A program made the position numbers and the translations under genes. Positions 19,201 through 29,096 of a stretch of DNA of 64,000 nucleotides are shown here, one piece after another; within the stretch, counting starts at the first letter, position 1, and each line of letters begins with the position of its first letter. The stretch is from Sulfolobus sp. S-194 (GTDB taxonomy: Archaea; Thermoproteota; Thermoprotei_A; Sulfolobales; Sulfolobaceae): NCBI RefSeq assembly GCF_012222305.1, contig NZ_CP035730.1:2445501-2509500 (forward strand), read 5' to 3'. The notes under the pieces are model-generated. The model did not search any database, was not told the DNA's origin, and saw only the letters and a program-made list of their open reading frames with translations.

Positions 19201-19541
19201 AAGCAGTAATTGAAAATAAGACTGTAATATTAATTGATTCTATAATAGAGAATTTAACTGCGATAAACTCTGTGATATATTCTTATAATACTCAAATATA
19301 TCATGCCACTTTAATTAATTCTAAAATAGAGAATATAACAAAAGTTTCAGCAAATGTACAAAACGTAGAAGTCGTAAACTATACTAACATAACTCGTCCA
19401 ATAATTACTTCAAGTGAAAGTAATACTACGGTTAGTCTACTGAACTATGAAGACACATTCATTGTAGAATTTATTATAGCTATTGTAATAAATACTATTG
19501 TAGTTACATTATTCGTTATTACTGATAGAAATAAAAGATAA
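16248..19541 (+). CDS. Secreted, membrane-anchored sedolisin (S53) peptidase with Ig-like C-terminal region
   Basis: 1097 residues from TTG 16248 (ATG 16293 would remove the basic part of the signal peptide). Order: signal segment 12-35, a pro-kumamolisin-like propeptide about 45-165, the S53 catalytic domain about 180-520, several beta-sandwich repeats, and a C-terminal anchor at 1065-1090 ending DRNKR. The catalytic set is complete: Glu257 and Asp261 in WALEISLDVEYAH, oxyanion Asp345 in ASGDAG, Ser450 in GGTSLATP. Sedolisins are acid-active serine-carboxyl endopeptidases, fitting digestion of protein outside an acidophile. Many N-glycosylation sequons are present. Confidence 0.9.
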   Translation: MCGKIIKCQYRVLLLMWSSLFLILIISSSLVLPIYLQPQVSSQIPNNQLVNVAIVLPPKNLGLLQIYVQQHKVVNQSQLISLFIPNATINKIVSTLKHNGINPQVTLNVISFQARAGVIEKLFNGEFITTTILGKKIYYFVSEGSPSFPGIVLATNLTSLFLSRPNNLVNITQAVAYNMVTPKEIQKAYNITYLLNRGINGSGVNIGILDFEGDPYIYQQVQAFDSIYGLPNPPLFKIVPIGPYNPNDGIVSGWALEISLDVEYAHAAAPGAGIVLYVANPSISVPQAIAYIDQQDEVSVVSQSWGIPEIYFLLGLLPMSYLQAMIYEYWLGEAEGITFIAASGDAGGNGYNFFLSPLGSTIIPSSIPYVLSVGGSTLYISGNESYQTAWSGESIFGSTTGGYSAIFPSPPYQGLKGYRITPDIVADANPYSGVPIVYYYNTTYLVGGTSLATPIVAGILALASQVHGRLGFINPLIYALNGTRAIVPVNVGYNTPYEANGTLNPVTGLGYINAGYFVNLLKKPSISLSLAVQNTTYLPNQEIQVIAYLKGTSSYPSSITAYVYNGTSIISSFPLVYNGSTYAGKISIDKAGVYEIYASYDNTYGFTYIIVGYQAVFIFPIVAIYPIPTSIPVLVMITYPNGTLVSSYNSTTLLVYKENQIDGSLYQVASARLNNLPVINISQLGISIKFKSGILEGYINLTSSKFGGVYVLSVNNTIGLDEIVLGMYVVPAVIPNSFTEPISIYSGENITIEVLVESLGMPNITVSFIRDGKVYYSTQINSLIYNGAPYYIAQISVPRLPTGYYTIEAYADYSNGSYLTYGSGYTQIYVSSQRLILNASISSVAFENSSVIVKAKIYYPNGTSVKFGIFSAIFVPNYLMGQLDNLEISYSVSLSYKNGEWIGNFTIPEGSYDNSGLTIDELAGVWNVYLVGISSSGIPLPFNSSLDYNTLNIEPTFNGLSFLVLPYNYVPQFNGNYAYHIYAPKAVIENKTVILIDSIIENLTAINSVIYSYNTQIYHATLINSKIENITKVSANVQNVEVVNYTNITRPIITSSESNTTVSLLNYEDTFIVEFIIAIVINTIVVTLFVITDRNKR

Positions 19542-19548
19542 TTGACAC

Positions 19549-19893
19549 TTATTTTACATCTGTTATAATTCCCATCCAAGCATTTTCATCATAAATTAAA
19601 TATTCTACTTCTAAGTAAACTTTTTTTGTTGAATGTTTTGTCTTTATTTTTAATGGGTAAATAAAATAGTAAACATCTCCTTCTACTTCTTTTTTAGCTC
19701 TTTCAGGAAATTCTACCTCATATCCATAACTTTCAATTATTTCTTGAATCTTAGTGGTTAGTTTTGTAACTATCTCCTTCAGCGATTCTCCGTAAATTGG
19801 TTCGAAAGTTAAAGCTTTCAACTCTTTCTTTAAAGTGACGATACTTTCCGATGTTCTTTTGCGTACTTTTTGCTTTGGTTTGTGCTTTTCCAC
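19549..19893 (-). CDS. Unknown small basic protein
   Basis: 114 residues with a very basic N-terminus (KHKPKQKVRKRTSES), a helical middle (EIVTKLTTKIQEIIESYGY) and a beta-rich C-terminus (VYYFIYPLKIKT, VYLEVEYLIYDENAWMG). No domain recognised. It lies 39 bases downstream of the coiled-coil gene on the same strand, so the two may share a transcript, and it is convergent with the sedolisin gene (7 bases between stops). Confidence 0.6.
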   Translation of the reverse strand: MEKHKPKQKVRKRTSESIVTLKKELKALTFEPIYGESLKEIVTKLTTKIQEIIESYGYEVEFPERAKKEVEGDVYYFIYPLKIKTKHSTKKVYLEVEYLIYDENAWMGIITDVK

Positions 19894-19932
19894 AAATAAA
19901 AGATGTGAAATAATGCTTTAAAAAGAATTGTG

Positions 19933-21303
19933 TTAAACGTAGTACTCGCTAATACTTCGTCTAATTCCCCATCCATCAGCATATAATTCTTCTAAACCTT
20001 TTTCTATTAAAGATTTTATATGCGGATCTCTCATATTATCTTCTAATATTACATATTTAGTGGTTATAATATTCATAAAGGATGTTAGATTTATTTTCAT
20101 ATTATCTGATATTTCTGAAGGATCTCTCCTAAAAAAGCCGAAGAAAGTGGATTTTTTATTGTTATTATATATTTGTGGAGGAATTATATAAGTATTATTG
20201 TATATATCAACAACTAGAAGAAATGGCAAAATTACTTCAACAGTATCCTTATCGAAAGGAGCTCTTTTTGTGAACATTCTAATTCTTTCTAATTCATTAT
20301 TACATATTGATTTGATATTTTCTAATTGATTTAATATATTTTTCTGTAATTCATCTAATTCTCTTATTTTCACGTCTATACTTTCTAATTCCTTTTGCTT
20401 TTGTGCGGTTAATGATTCTATTTCATGAACCATATTTCTTATTTCGATTCTATATTTATTCTTTATTTCAGAAAGTTTACTCTGTATTTCGGATAGGTAT
20501 CTTGACCTTAAAGTTGTAATGTTTTCTAAATCCTTTTGAAAAGACGGATTTGCCTCATAGTCTAGCTCTGCTTTTCCTATTAATACTTCAATATCTATCA
20601 TTTTGGAATATAGTTTAGTAGCTTCATTAAGTAATTCACTTTCCAGGTTTTTCTTTGCTGTGACTAGTGTTTTCTTAAGTAGTTCATTTTTCTCTTGAAT
20701 GATCGAATTATATTTGTCTTCTATCTGCTTTCGTTCTTCTGCTCTCTTTCCTTTAATTATTGTTAATATAGTATTTATTTTACTCTCCACATCATTTATT
20801 TTGTTTATATTTTCCTTTATTAAAGATTCTCTCTGATTTATATCAGTAATAATAGAATCTATATCTACTTGAGTTAAAATTTTATCTAATATTCTAAGGG
20901 GTAGCTCTGGGCTACCATATGAAAGAATGGGTGAAATATCATCAATAATAACTCCTTTAAAAATTTCTTCTTCTTTTCCTTTAATATCTTTCCATCTAAA
21001 AGATTTTAAAATTGCTAAAATTTCAGAATCATTCTTATTATTTTCTAGGCCATCTAAAATTCTTTTATAATCTTGTAAAATTATGAATTCTAGTTTAGTT
21101 TCAATGTTTAAAGTTTCATCAAAAATTATATATCCACCACTTTTTTCATGTTTAACCAATAATAATGGCCATCCGATTAAAATGGCCTTCTTTATTTTTA
21201 TGTTTTTGGGTGCCGCTTTTACTAATGCTACTGCTAATTGCTTTTCTACTGGTAAAGGTTGATAAGAGTTGTCTACAGCAAGTGGTAAATATACACTATC
21301 CAC
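19933..21303 (-). CDS. Unknown protein with long central coiled coil
   Basis: 456 residues in three parts: an N-terminal globular region (1-140) with the hydrophobic stretch KKAILIGWPLLLVKH; a long alpha-helical coiled coil (about 150-350) rich in Lys/Glu/Leu; and a C-terminal globular region (350-456) beginning ILPFLLVVDIYNNTYIIPP. No transmembrane span, Walker motif or nuclease motif is seen. The architecture suits a scaffold or adaptor. Its long upstream spacer contains a MITE. Function unknown. Confidence 0.65.
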   Translation of the reverse strand: MDSVYLPLAVDNSYQPLPVEKQLAVALVKAAPKNIKIKKAILIGWPLLLVKHEKSGGYIIFDETLNIETKLEFIILQDYKRILDGLENNKNDSEILAILKSFRWKDIKGKEEEIFKGVIIDDISPILSYGSPELPLRILDKILTQVDIDSIITDINQRESLIKENINKINDVESKINTILTIIKGKRAEERKQIEDKYNSIIQEKNELLKKTLVTAKKNLESELLNEATKLYSKMIDIEVLIGKAELDYEANPSFQKDLENITTLRSRYLSEIQSKLSEIKNKYRIEIRNMVHEIESLTAQKQKELESIDVKIRELDELQKNILNQLENIKSICNNELERIRMFTKRAPFDKDTVEVILPFLLVVDIYNNTYIIPPQIYNNNKKSTFFGFFRRDPSEISDNMKINLTSFMNIITTKYVILEDNMRDPHIKSLIEKGLEELYADGWGIRRSISEYYV

Positions 21304-22044
21304 ACTACAAAATTAGTTAAGAAAAATATATGTGTTTTTATTATCGTATGTATTATTTTTAGCAATAGGATTCTGATTCTTAATAAATAGAATAAAACAT
21401 TACTTAAAAACTTAAGAGTTAAATAAAATTACTCTAAGATTATAAAGAAAAATACTATTAAATTAAAATTAATTCTTGTGAAGATAAAGGATATTATGAT
21501 GAGAGGGGTTTGATCCTTTATAGGATTTTATGATAATTAATACAATGCTTATACTCCTTATTTCTTTCCGTCGTATCGCCTACCAGACTATCTCCAAACC
21601 ATAACCCATAAATAAAATTTCATTTCAATGTTCCCCTTTTCACATTGCTAATAGCATAGTCTAATCCTTTGATCATTACATAATAAAAACATAGATTAAT
21701 ATTAATGAGAACTAGAAATCATGGACAGTATTAAATAACATGAACTTCATGTTTTATTGGGAATTGTTAGCTAGATAGTGTCATCATTAAGCTATTTATA
21801 TTTCTACATTAAAATAAGGTTTACAATAACTATATCTTAGTATCTTCTCTTCCTAGAGATTAACTCAATTAATGAATTTATATGCAAATGACGACACTAT
21901 CGTTAGCTATAGCAATTACTTCATAATTGTTAATAATAAATAATTTTATAAAGTTTCCTCACTAGAATTAATTTAATCTTTCTATTAATAAATGGAAGTT
22001 TCATTATTTACTCAAAAATCTATTCTTTTCTCTTATATAATCAA
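21304..22044. other. 741-base gene-free spacer
   Basis: AT-rich DNA with stops in all frames. The only structured element I find is the 128-bp MITE with 8-bp flanking repeats at 21766-21909. It separates two minus-strand unknown genes. Confidence 0.5.
21774..21901. mobile_element. 128-bp miniature inverted-repeat transposable element (MITE)
   Basis: The ends are 15-bp inverted repeats with one mismatch: GATAGTGTCATCATT at 21774-21788 and AATGACGACACTATC at 21887-21901. Immediately outside both ends is the same 8 bases, GTTAGCTA (21766-21773 and 21902-21909), a target-site duplication. The inside has no coding capacity, so it would have moved using the transposase of a full-length relative elsewhere. 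Size and duplication length recall the short non-autonomous elements known in Sulfolobus, but the family cannot be named from this copy. Confidence 0.85.
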
Positions 22045-22827
22045 TCAGAAATAACTTATTTGTTTACTTATTTCTGTCTTTAATTTTTCTATTTCATTTT
22101 TCAGTTCCTCATTTTTCAAATCTTTGATATCGCTTAGAGTTTCTTTAATTCCTTTAGTTAAAAGTAATTTATCAAATATTAACGTTCTTGATGCTATTAA
22201 GTATCTTATTTTTATTTTTTCTTGGTCAAGGAATTCTTCTAATTTTCCTTCTAAGTATAATGCCTTTAAAATATTTTTTCTCTCAATAGCTCTAATCCAG
22301 TTCTTTTCTTCTTTTATTTTAGTCAAATATTCACTTTCGTAAGCTATTTCTCCAAGTATACTATATAAATCATTTTTTATCTCTTTTTCTCTAATGTGGA
22401 AGATATCATTTACTAATTCGTTTATTAATGAATTATTGACCATAATTTCAATTCTTTGTGGATAGTATGTAAATCCATACTTTTCTGCTGTTTTTTTCAT
22501 TTCCTCAAATACATCATTAATATCATCTTCCTCTTTTTTATCTTGCTTTTCTTCATTTACTAGAATAGAAGAAACTTTATGAAGTATTTTAACATCTAAC
22601 GTTACAAATAAACTTATTATTTTATCTATTTCAGAATCGAAAGAGGAGTTATACCACAATAAGAATTTTTTCCCAAGATATTTTTTAGGCCATTGATCTA
22701 GAGCATAAAGTATCGGAGATTTAGCGTAATATAGAGAAATATAATAGCCACCAGATATTTTTTTATATATACTCACTATAAGGTCTTTACTAAAGCCTAA
22801 ATTTTCAGCTACTTTTATATAATCCAA
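22045..22827 (-). CDS. Unknown helical protein
   Basis: 260 residues from TTG 22827 (no better start; MDYIKVAENLGFSK is the N-terminus). It is mainly alpha-helical, charged, without signal peptide or membrane span, and ends in a coiled coil (about 225-256). The N-terminal part (KISGGYYISLYYAKSPILYALDQWPKKYLG) looks like a small globular domain, but I recognise no family. A candidate C/D-box sRNA lies immediately upstream on the same strand. Confidence 0.6.
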   Translation of the reverse strand: MDYIKVAENLGFSKDLIVSIYKKISGGYYISLYYAKSPILYALDQWPKKYLGKKFLLWYNSSFDSEIDKIISLFVTLDVKILHKVSSILVNEEKQDKKEEDDINDVFEEMKKTAEKYGFTYYPQRIEIMVNNSLINELVNDIFHIREKEIKNDLYSILGEIAYESEYLTKIKEEKNWIRAIERKNILKALYLEGKLEEFLDQEKIKIRYLIASRTLIFDKLLLTKGIKETLSDIKDLKNEELKNEIEKLKTEISKQISYF

Positions 22828-22833
22828 AAATTA

Positions 22834-22882
22834 TCAGCCCTGCCACTTTCTTCATCAATTCATAAAAGGGTGAGTTCATCAG
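22834..22882 (-). ncRNA. Candidate C/D-box guide sRNA
   Basis: Read on the minus strand: box C CTGATGA (22882-22876), a 12-base spacer ACTCACCCTTTT, degenerate box D' ATGA, 2 bases, box C' TGATGA, a 14-base spacer AGAAAGTGGCAGGG, box D CTGA (22837-22834). Order and about 12-base guide length match archaeal 2'-O-methylation guides. Weak points are the C instead of purine at the first position of box C, a degenerate D', and no obvious terminal stem. Target not identified. Confidence 0.35.
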
Positions 22883-22911
22883 TAAAAAGAGGAGAGTAAA
22901 AAATAAAAAAT

Positions 22912-23991
<1,080 letters not shown>

Positions 23992-24061
23992 CTAATATTA
24001 TGAATTTCAAAAATATAAGCTTACTTTAAAAATATAAGCTTTACAATTTAGTAAAATACAA

Positions 24062-25744
24062 TTAAGTTAAAAGAACCGCTCCTAGTGATGATGATGATAC
24101 AAGCTTGGCATATTGTGCTAGAAGGCCGCTCTTATACTTAGGTGGTGGTGGAGTAAATTCGTCTGCTCTTTTCTTTAATTCTTCTTGTGGTATATCTACG
24201 TCCAATCTTCCATTGTTTGCATCAATAATTATAGTGTCCCCGTCTCTTAGTAATGCAATAGGTCCTCCTACTGCAGCTTCTGGTGCCACATGTCCTACCA
24301 TAATTCCTCTAGTTGCTCCAGAGAATCTACCATCAGTTATCAAGGCTACTTTTTCTCCCAAACCCTGACCTACAATAGCACTGGTAACTGCAAGCATTTC
24401 CCTCATTCCTGGACCTCCTTTAGGTCCCTCATATCTAATAACTACAACATCATTTTCTTGGATTTTTCCTTCTAGAACTGCTTTAAAAGCTTCTTCCTCT
24501 GAGTTGAAAACTCTAGCAGGTCCCTTATGGTATCTAACTTTAGTAGCTGAAACTTTAATTACAGCACCTTCAGGAGCTAAAGATCCTTTAAGTATTCTTA
24601 TTCCACCGGTAGGATTAAATGGGTTTGAGATTGGTCTTACTATATGTTCGTGTGTAACATTTGGTAATTTATATTCTTCTAAGTTTTGTTTTAGTGTTTT
24701 ACCAGTAACAGTTATTGCATCGCCATGAAGTAAATCAGCTTCTAATAATTTTTTCATAATTAGTGGCGCACCTCCAACCCTATGTAAATCATACATTGCA
24801 TATTCTCCACCAGGTTTCATATTTACTATTTCCGGTGTCCTTTGGCTAATCCTATCAAAATCATCTAGTGTAAGCTTTACTCCCGCCTCATAAGCTATTG
24901 CTAATAAATGAAGAACTGCATTTGTAGAACCTCCGCTAGCCATTAACACTGTTATTGCGTTTTCAAAAGCTTCGAAAGTAAGTATATCCCTTGGTTTTAA
25001 TCCTATTTCAATTAAATTCATTAGTGCTTTACCAGTTTCGTAAGCATACTTTACTCTTGCTGAATCTACTGCTGGTGGAGAAGCGCTACCGGGTAAAGCT
25101 AGACCTAATGCTTCAGTTATTAAACCCATAGTATTTGCAGTATACAATCCTCCACAAGTACCTGGTCCTGGAATGGCATTGTCTTCCATTAGTCTCAAAT
25201 CTTCTGCTGTTATCTTACCTTTAGAATAAGCACCAACTGCTTCATAAACGTCTTGTATTGTTATTGGTTTTCCCTTAAAATTACCTGGTAATGTGGTTCC
25301 TCCGTACATTATAATAGACGGTATATTTAGTCTAGCCATAGCCATCATCATTCCTGGTGGAGTTTTATCACAGCCAGCCAAAGCAACAAAACCATCATAC
25401 CCGTGTGCGTTAACTACCAATTCTACAGTGTTAGCAACAATTTCCCTGCTTACGAGAGAGTATTTCATACCTTCACTTCCCATTGCAATTCCATCTATAA
25501 CCACTGGGGCTGTAAAAACTCTAGGAGTACCTCCCCCACTTCTTACCCCTTCTTTAACAATATTTGAGAGACCGAGCAAATGAATATTACAAGGTCCAGC
25601 TTCATTCCAGGCTACTGCAACTCCAACTATTGGTTTTGCAATATCATCATCTGTCAAACCCATAGCTTTTAGAAATGCTCTATTAGGGGCTTTTTCGTAA
25701 CCTCCATAAATTAGATTTGACCTTTTTTTCTTATCGGGATTCAT
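24062..25744 (-). CDS. ilvD: Dihydroxy-acid dehydratase
   Basis: 560 residues, full length for the IlvD/EDD family. The Fe-S ligand cysteines are visible in AGPCNIH (C52), AGCDKTPPG (C125) and GPGTCGG (about C197), with the C-terminal [22 protein letters not shown] signature. It dehydrates 2,3-dihydroxy-acids to 2-keto acids in isoleucine and valine synthesis; Sulfolobus enzymes also accept sugar acids in vitro. It is followed 70 bases later by mcr on the same strand. Confidence 0.95.
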   Translation of the reverse strand: MNPDKKKRSNLIYGGYEKAPNRAFLKAMGLTDDDIAKPIVGVAVAWNEAGPCNIHLLGLSNIVKEGVRSGGGTPRVFTAPVVIDGIAMGSEGMKYSLVSREIVANTVELVVNAHGYDGFVALAGCDKTPPGMMMAMARLNIPSIIMYGGTTLPGNFKGKPITIQDVYEAVGAYSKGKITAEDLRLMEDNAIPGPGTCGGLYTANTMGLITEALGLALPGSASPPAVDSARVKYAYETGKALMNLIEIGLKPRDILTFEAFENAITVLMASGGSTNAVLHLLAIAYEAGVKLTLDDFDRISQRTPEIVNMKPGGEYAMYDLHRVGGAPLIMKKLLEADLLHGDAITVTGKTLKQNLEEYKLPNVTHEHIVRPISNPFNPTGGIRILKGSLAPEGAVIKVSATKVRYHKGPARVFNSEEEAFKAVLEGKIQENDVVVIRYEGPKGGPGMREMLAVTSAIVGQGLGEKVALITDGRFSGATRGIMVGHVAPEAAVGGPIALLRDGDTIIIDANNGRLDVDIPQEELKKRADEFTPPPPKYKSGLLAQYAKLVSSSSLGAVLLT

Positions 25745-25956
25745 ATCAGAGTTTATACAGTTTAAACATATTAAAAGATTACTTAGCGTCCATTCCTCAG
25801 AAAAGAATTATACTTCAATTTTTATACTTACACGATTTCTATATGTACTTTAACATATGGGTAATAAACTTTACTTTAATTATAGGCTTATTGTTTATTT
25901 AATTTGAAATAAAATATGAAAAAATTTTAATAGAAAAAATAGCTACTAATATTTTG

Positions 25957-26766
25957 ATGATAGAAAAGGAAATTGTGTTCAAGCTTAACGTTAAAAAACA
26001 GGATTTTATGACGCTTGTGTCGAGTCCTTTAAATCTTACACAATTTTGGATGTTCTTAAAAGAGATAAGAATTTTAAATGAAAACGAATATATAGCAAAA
26101 TTTAAAGTATTTATGAATTTTAATTTTAAAATGCGAAGAGTTATAAGTCCGAATCAAATAGTACATGAAGGGATAATGGATTTTCCCAGAGCTATGTTTA
26201 GGTTTACAGTTAATGTATTAGAGGGAAGAAAAGAAATAGTTATAGCAGTTAAAGGAGAATATCAAGGCCCTCTAGAATTCTTAGCAAAATCACCAATGAA
26301 GAAATTCCTAGAAAATTTCAGAGATAAAGTAATTGCTTATTATGAGAAAAAGCAAGAAGCATTTACAGTACAAGAATTATTTAAAAAATTGAGCGATGAT
26401 AGTAAGAGAAAAAGTATAGTAGCTATAATAGAATTAGATTCAAAGGAATTCACGTTAACCTTCAAAGATGGAAAATTTGAAAAAGTTGAAGGAGAAGATT
26501 ACAACGATTTTCTTACACGTTTATTAACATATCCAGGTTTTGTAAAACTTCTAAGGGAAGAAGAGATTTATGAAGAAGAATATGAATCGTTAGATGATCT
26601 TATTCAGAGATTAAAAGAGGAAAGTAAAGATAAAGAATTAGAGGCTACAGTTATTATTAAGGATAAGTCCTTTAAGATCGTACTCAAAAATGGAGAAGTA
26701 ATATATAACGATATAGATCCTAAGTATAAAGGAAAACTAAAGCTTATTGAATTAAACGAAAAATAA
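25957..26766 (+). CDS. SRPBCC-like/SCP2-like two-domain protein
   Basis: 269 residues from ATG 25957, just after a TTG. The first 125 residues (EIVFKLNVKKQDFMTLVSSP, then IVHEGIMDFPRA) look like a START/SRPBCC hydrophobic-ligand fold. The rest, containing SIVAIIELDSKEFTLTFKDGKFEKVEGE and a parallel LEATVIIKDKSFKIVLKNGE, resembles two SCP2/sterol-carrier-type units. No catalytic residues are evident. The radical SAM gene follows after 4 bases, so the two are an operon. Ligand binding is inferred from weak fold-level resemblance. Confidence 0.6.
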   Translation: MIEKEIVFKLNVKKQDFMTLVSSPLNLTQFWMFLKEIRILNENEYIAKFKVFMNFNFKMRRVISPNQIVHEGIMDFPRAMFRFTVNVLEGRKEIVIAVKGEYQGPLEFLAKSPMKKFLENFRDKVIAYYEKKQEAFTVQELFKKLSDDSKRKSIVAIIELDSKEFTLTFKDGKFEKVEGEDYNDFLTRLLTYPGFVKLLREEEIYEEEYESLDDLIQRLKEESKDKELEATVIIKDKSFKIVLKNGEVIYNDIDPKYKGKLKLIELNEK

Positions 26767-26770
26767 ATTT

Positions 26771-27763
26771 TTGAAGCCCTATTTTTATTTTGTGAAATTA
26801 GAGAGAGTTAAAGAACCAATTCCTCTTATTGGGCATATAGCTTTTGGTATAATCGACCGCGGTACCAATATTCTTCAAGTTCGTCCATTTAGCAATTGTC
26901 CAATGTCTTGTATATTTTGTTCAGTAGATGCTGGTCCTTATTCTAGGTCAAGAGTTACAGAGTATATTGTAGATGCTGATCACTTAATTAATTGGGTTAA
27001 TTATGTTGTTGATAGAAAAATTCATCAAGTTTCAATTTTAATTGATGGTGTAGGTGAACCTATATTACATCCAGACATTGTGAAAATTGTAAAAGGAATA
27101 AAGGAAAATAGGAAAGTATTTGAGATAGCAATCGAAACCCATGGTCTACCATTAAATGAGAGATTAATAAAAGGACTAGCTAATGCTGGGCTAGATAGGA
27201 TTAATCTCTCATTAGATTCCTTAGATGAGAATAAGGTTAAGTATCTTAGTGGTCATAAAGGTTATAGTGTTTCTAAGATATTGAAGATGATAGATCTAGC
27301 ATTAAATGAAGGGTTAAAGGTTATGCTAACCCCAGTGTGGATTAAAGGAATAAATGATGAAGATATAATTAATCTTGTAAAGTTTGGAAAAGAGAAAGGA
27401 TTATCTTTCGGAATTCAAAAATATGTTGCTCATCCTAGAGGAAGAAAGGTTGCTAAAGAGGTTAGTTGGAATGAGTTCAAAGAATTTTTATCAAAAATTG
27501 GCGAAATGCTAGGTGTCAATCTCTTTCTCTCTCCTATTCAGTTCAAAGTATTTCCAGATGTTAGGCTAGGCCCAGTAATGGATGTTAACGAGAAAGTAGT
27601 AGGAGAAGTTGTGCTGAATGGTTGGATGAAGAATGAGGTAATAATAACTGCTAGAGGAAGAGTCATCACAGTAGTTGGTGTTAGTGATGTTCCTAAGGGT
27701 ATCTCATTAAAAGTTAAAATAAGTAGAAATAAGGATGAAATTTATTTAGCTAGGCTTAGCTAA
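26771..27763 (+). CDS. Radical SAM protein
   Basis: 330 residues from TTG 26771. The radical SAM motif CPMSCIFC places the 4Fe-4S ligands at C43, C47 and C50, and a GGE-like GVGEP follows (DGVGEPILHP), with a TIM-barrel core to about 235. The C-terminus (VVLNGWMKNEVIITARGRV to ISLKVKISRNKDEIYLARL) resembles a TRAM-like beta domain, which would bind RNA. The substrate is unknown. It is paired with the SRPBCC-like gene and overlaps the convergent methyltransferase gene by 18 bases. Confidence 0.85.
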   Translation: MKPYFYFVKLERVKEPIPLIGHIAFGIIDRGTNILQVRPFSNCPMSCIFCSVDAGPYSRSRVTEYIVDADHLINWVNYVVDRKIHQVSILIDGVGEPILHPDIVKIVKGIKENRKVFEIAIETHGLPLNERLIKGLANAGLDRINLSLDSLDENKVKYLSGHKGYSVSKILKMIDLALNEGLKVMLTPVWIKGINDEDIINLVKFGKEKGLSFGIQKYVAHPRGRKVAKEVSWNEFKEFLSKIGEMLGVNLFLSPIQFKVFPDVRLGPVMDVNEKVVGEVVLNGWMKNEVIITARGRVITVVGVSDVPKGISLKVKISRNKDEIYLARLS

Positions 27764-28483
27764 GATTGTCATTTGTGGATCATTTATTTCGAATTTTTCC
27801 CATGAATAACCGCTAAAAATATCAATTATTTTAAATCCTGCCTTCTTCATCAAGTTTACTATTTCATGGAGGCTATAATATCTTTGAGAGAACTCTATTT
27901 TTTCGACCTCTTTTCCATCTTTTATATACGTTCTTAGTACATGTAGTCTTGAAGTAAATGGATCAAACTTATTTTGATCAATTATCAAGTAGGGGGGTAC
28001 AAAGGAATGCAAGAGTTCGGGCTTATTATATATCACAAAATCTCTATTTTCAAGGTTAACAATTACTATTCCTTCTGGAGATGTAACTTCTCTTAATTCT
28101 CTCAGAATTTTTAAATCATCCTCTTCTTCATAATATCCAAGACTGTTGAAAATGTTAATAACAACATCGTATTTCTCCTTTATTACTTCACTTAATTTGC
28201 GCATATCACCCCTTACAAAATCCCCTTCTTTTACATTTTCTTTAGCTTTTTTTATCATCTTTTCTGAAATATCTACTCCAGTAATACTATAACCAAGTTT
28301 GCTAAGAAAGTAGGAAACTCTACCAATACCGCATGGCACATCAAGTATTCTCTTACCTTTTATACCATATTTCTTTATGACCTCATTAATCCAATTAGCC
28401 CACTTCTCTCCCTCTTCCCATATTTTTAGCATTTCATTAATGTAAAGGTCAGATTCAAATATCTTAAGCCAATATTCTTCCAT
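27746..28483 (-). CDS. Class I SAM-dependent methyltransferase
   Basis: 245 residues. Motif I is ILDVPCGIGRVSYFL (about 46-60), then GVDISEKMIKKA (motif post-I) and GDMRKL, VVINIFNSLGYY (motif II). The fold is complete. Methyl acceptor not predictable: many small-molecule methyltransferases share this pattern. It is divergent from the 28518 gene (34 bases between starts) and convergent with the radical SAM gene. Confidence 0.9.
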   Translation of the reverse strand: MEEYWLKIFESDLYINEMLKIWEEGEKWANWINEVIKKYGIKGKRILDVPCGIGRVSYFLSKLGYSITGVDISEKMIKKAKENVKEGDFVRGDMRKLSEVIKEKYDVVINIFNSLGYYEEEDDLKILRELREVTSPEGIVIVNLENRDFVIYNKPELLHSFVPPYLIIDQNKFDPFTSRLHVLRTYIKDGKEVEKIEFSQRYYSLHEIVNLMKKAGFKIIDIFSGYSWEKFEINDPQMTILAKPS

Positions 28484-28517
28484 TAAACTCTTTTAGGATT
28501 AAACCTAAATAAAATTG

Positions 28518-29084
28518 ATGACTAAAGAGTTAGCCCTAATTTTAATCCTTCTATTAGCTTCGACATTTCCAATTACATCAAACGAGGTTTTAATATATCA
28601 AGTTGAGATAATTTATGAAAATCAAATCAGTTTGTATAATTATACATTTATCATAAATTCCTTAAACAATAATTTTGTCAATTTTACTTTAGTTATAACT
28701 AATTTAAACAATGGTAGTGTTATCTTAAATAATACATACGTTTATCCTATCTCGAATTTGAAAGTTCTACCGATAAATGGTGTTGTTTTTAACGGTGAAA
28801 ATTTTACTTTTAGTGGATATACCGAATATCATAATCAAAATGCTAGTGTATACAAAGGTTATTTTATAATCAATACTACCAAAATACCTTCGACAGCATA
28901 TTTCGTAAATAACATACTATACTTTTTAAATGGTAGTGTAGATGGATATTCAGTCAGTATTTCGTTAAGTTCAGAATTCAGCTTATCACAGTCAGTTAAT
29001 TATGGTGGTTATATTATACTGGGCATAATAGTAGCATTTATTGCGATTGGTGTAGTAATTCTTATAAAAATAGGGAAAATATAA
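28518..29084 (+). CDS. Unknown secreted membrane-anchored protein
   Basis: 188 residues from ATG 28518, directly after a TTG. An N-terminal signal segment (LALILILLLASTF) precedes an extracellular beta-rich domain with about ten Asn-Xaa-Ser/Thr sequons, and a C-terminal span (YIILGIIVAFIAIGVVILIKIG, residues 165-186) anchors it. This type-I topology is common for small surface proteins of Sulfolobales. No domain recognised. Confidence 0.65.
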   Translation: MTKELALILILLLASTFPITSNEVLIYQVEIIYENQISLYNYTFIINSLNNNFVNFTLVITNLNNGSVILNNTYVYPISNLKVLPINGVVFNGENFTFSGYTEYHNQNASVYKGYFIINTTKIPSTAYFVNNILYFLNGSVDGYSVSISLSSEFSLSQSVNYGGYIILGIIVAFIAIGVVILIKIGKI

Positions 29085-29096
29085 AAAGATGATAAG

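Noticed and set aside
24105..25583. Plus-strand open frames inside ilvD
   Set aside because: They are antisense shadows of a fully conserved dehydratase; their translations show no domain and they have no promoter or ribosome-binding site.
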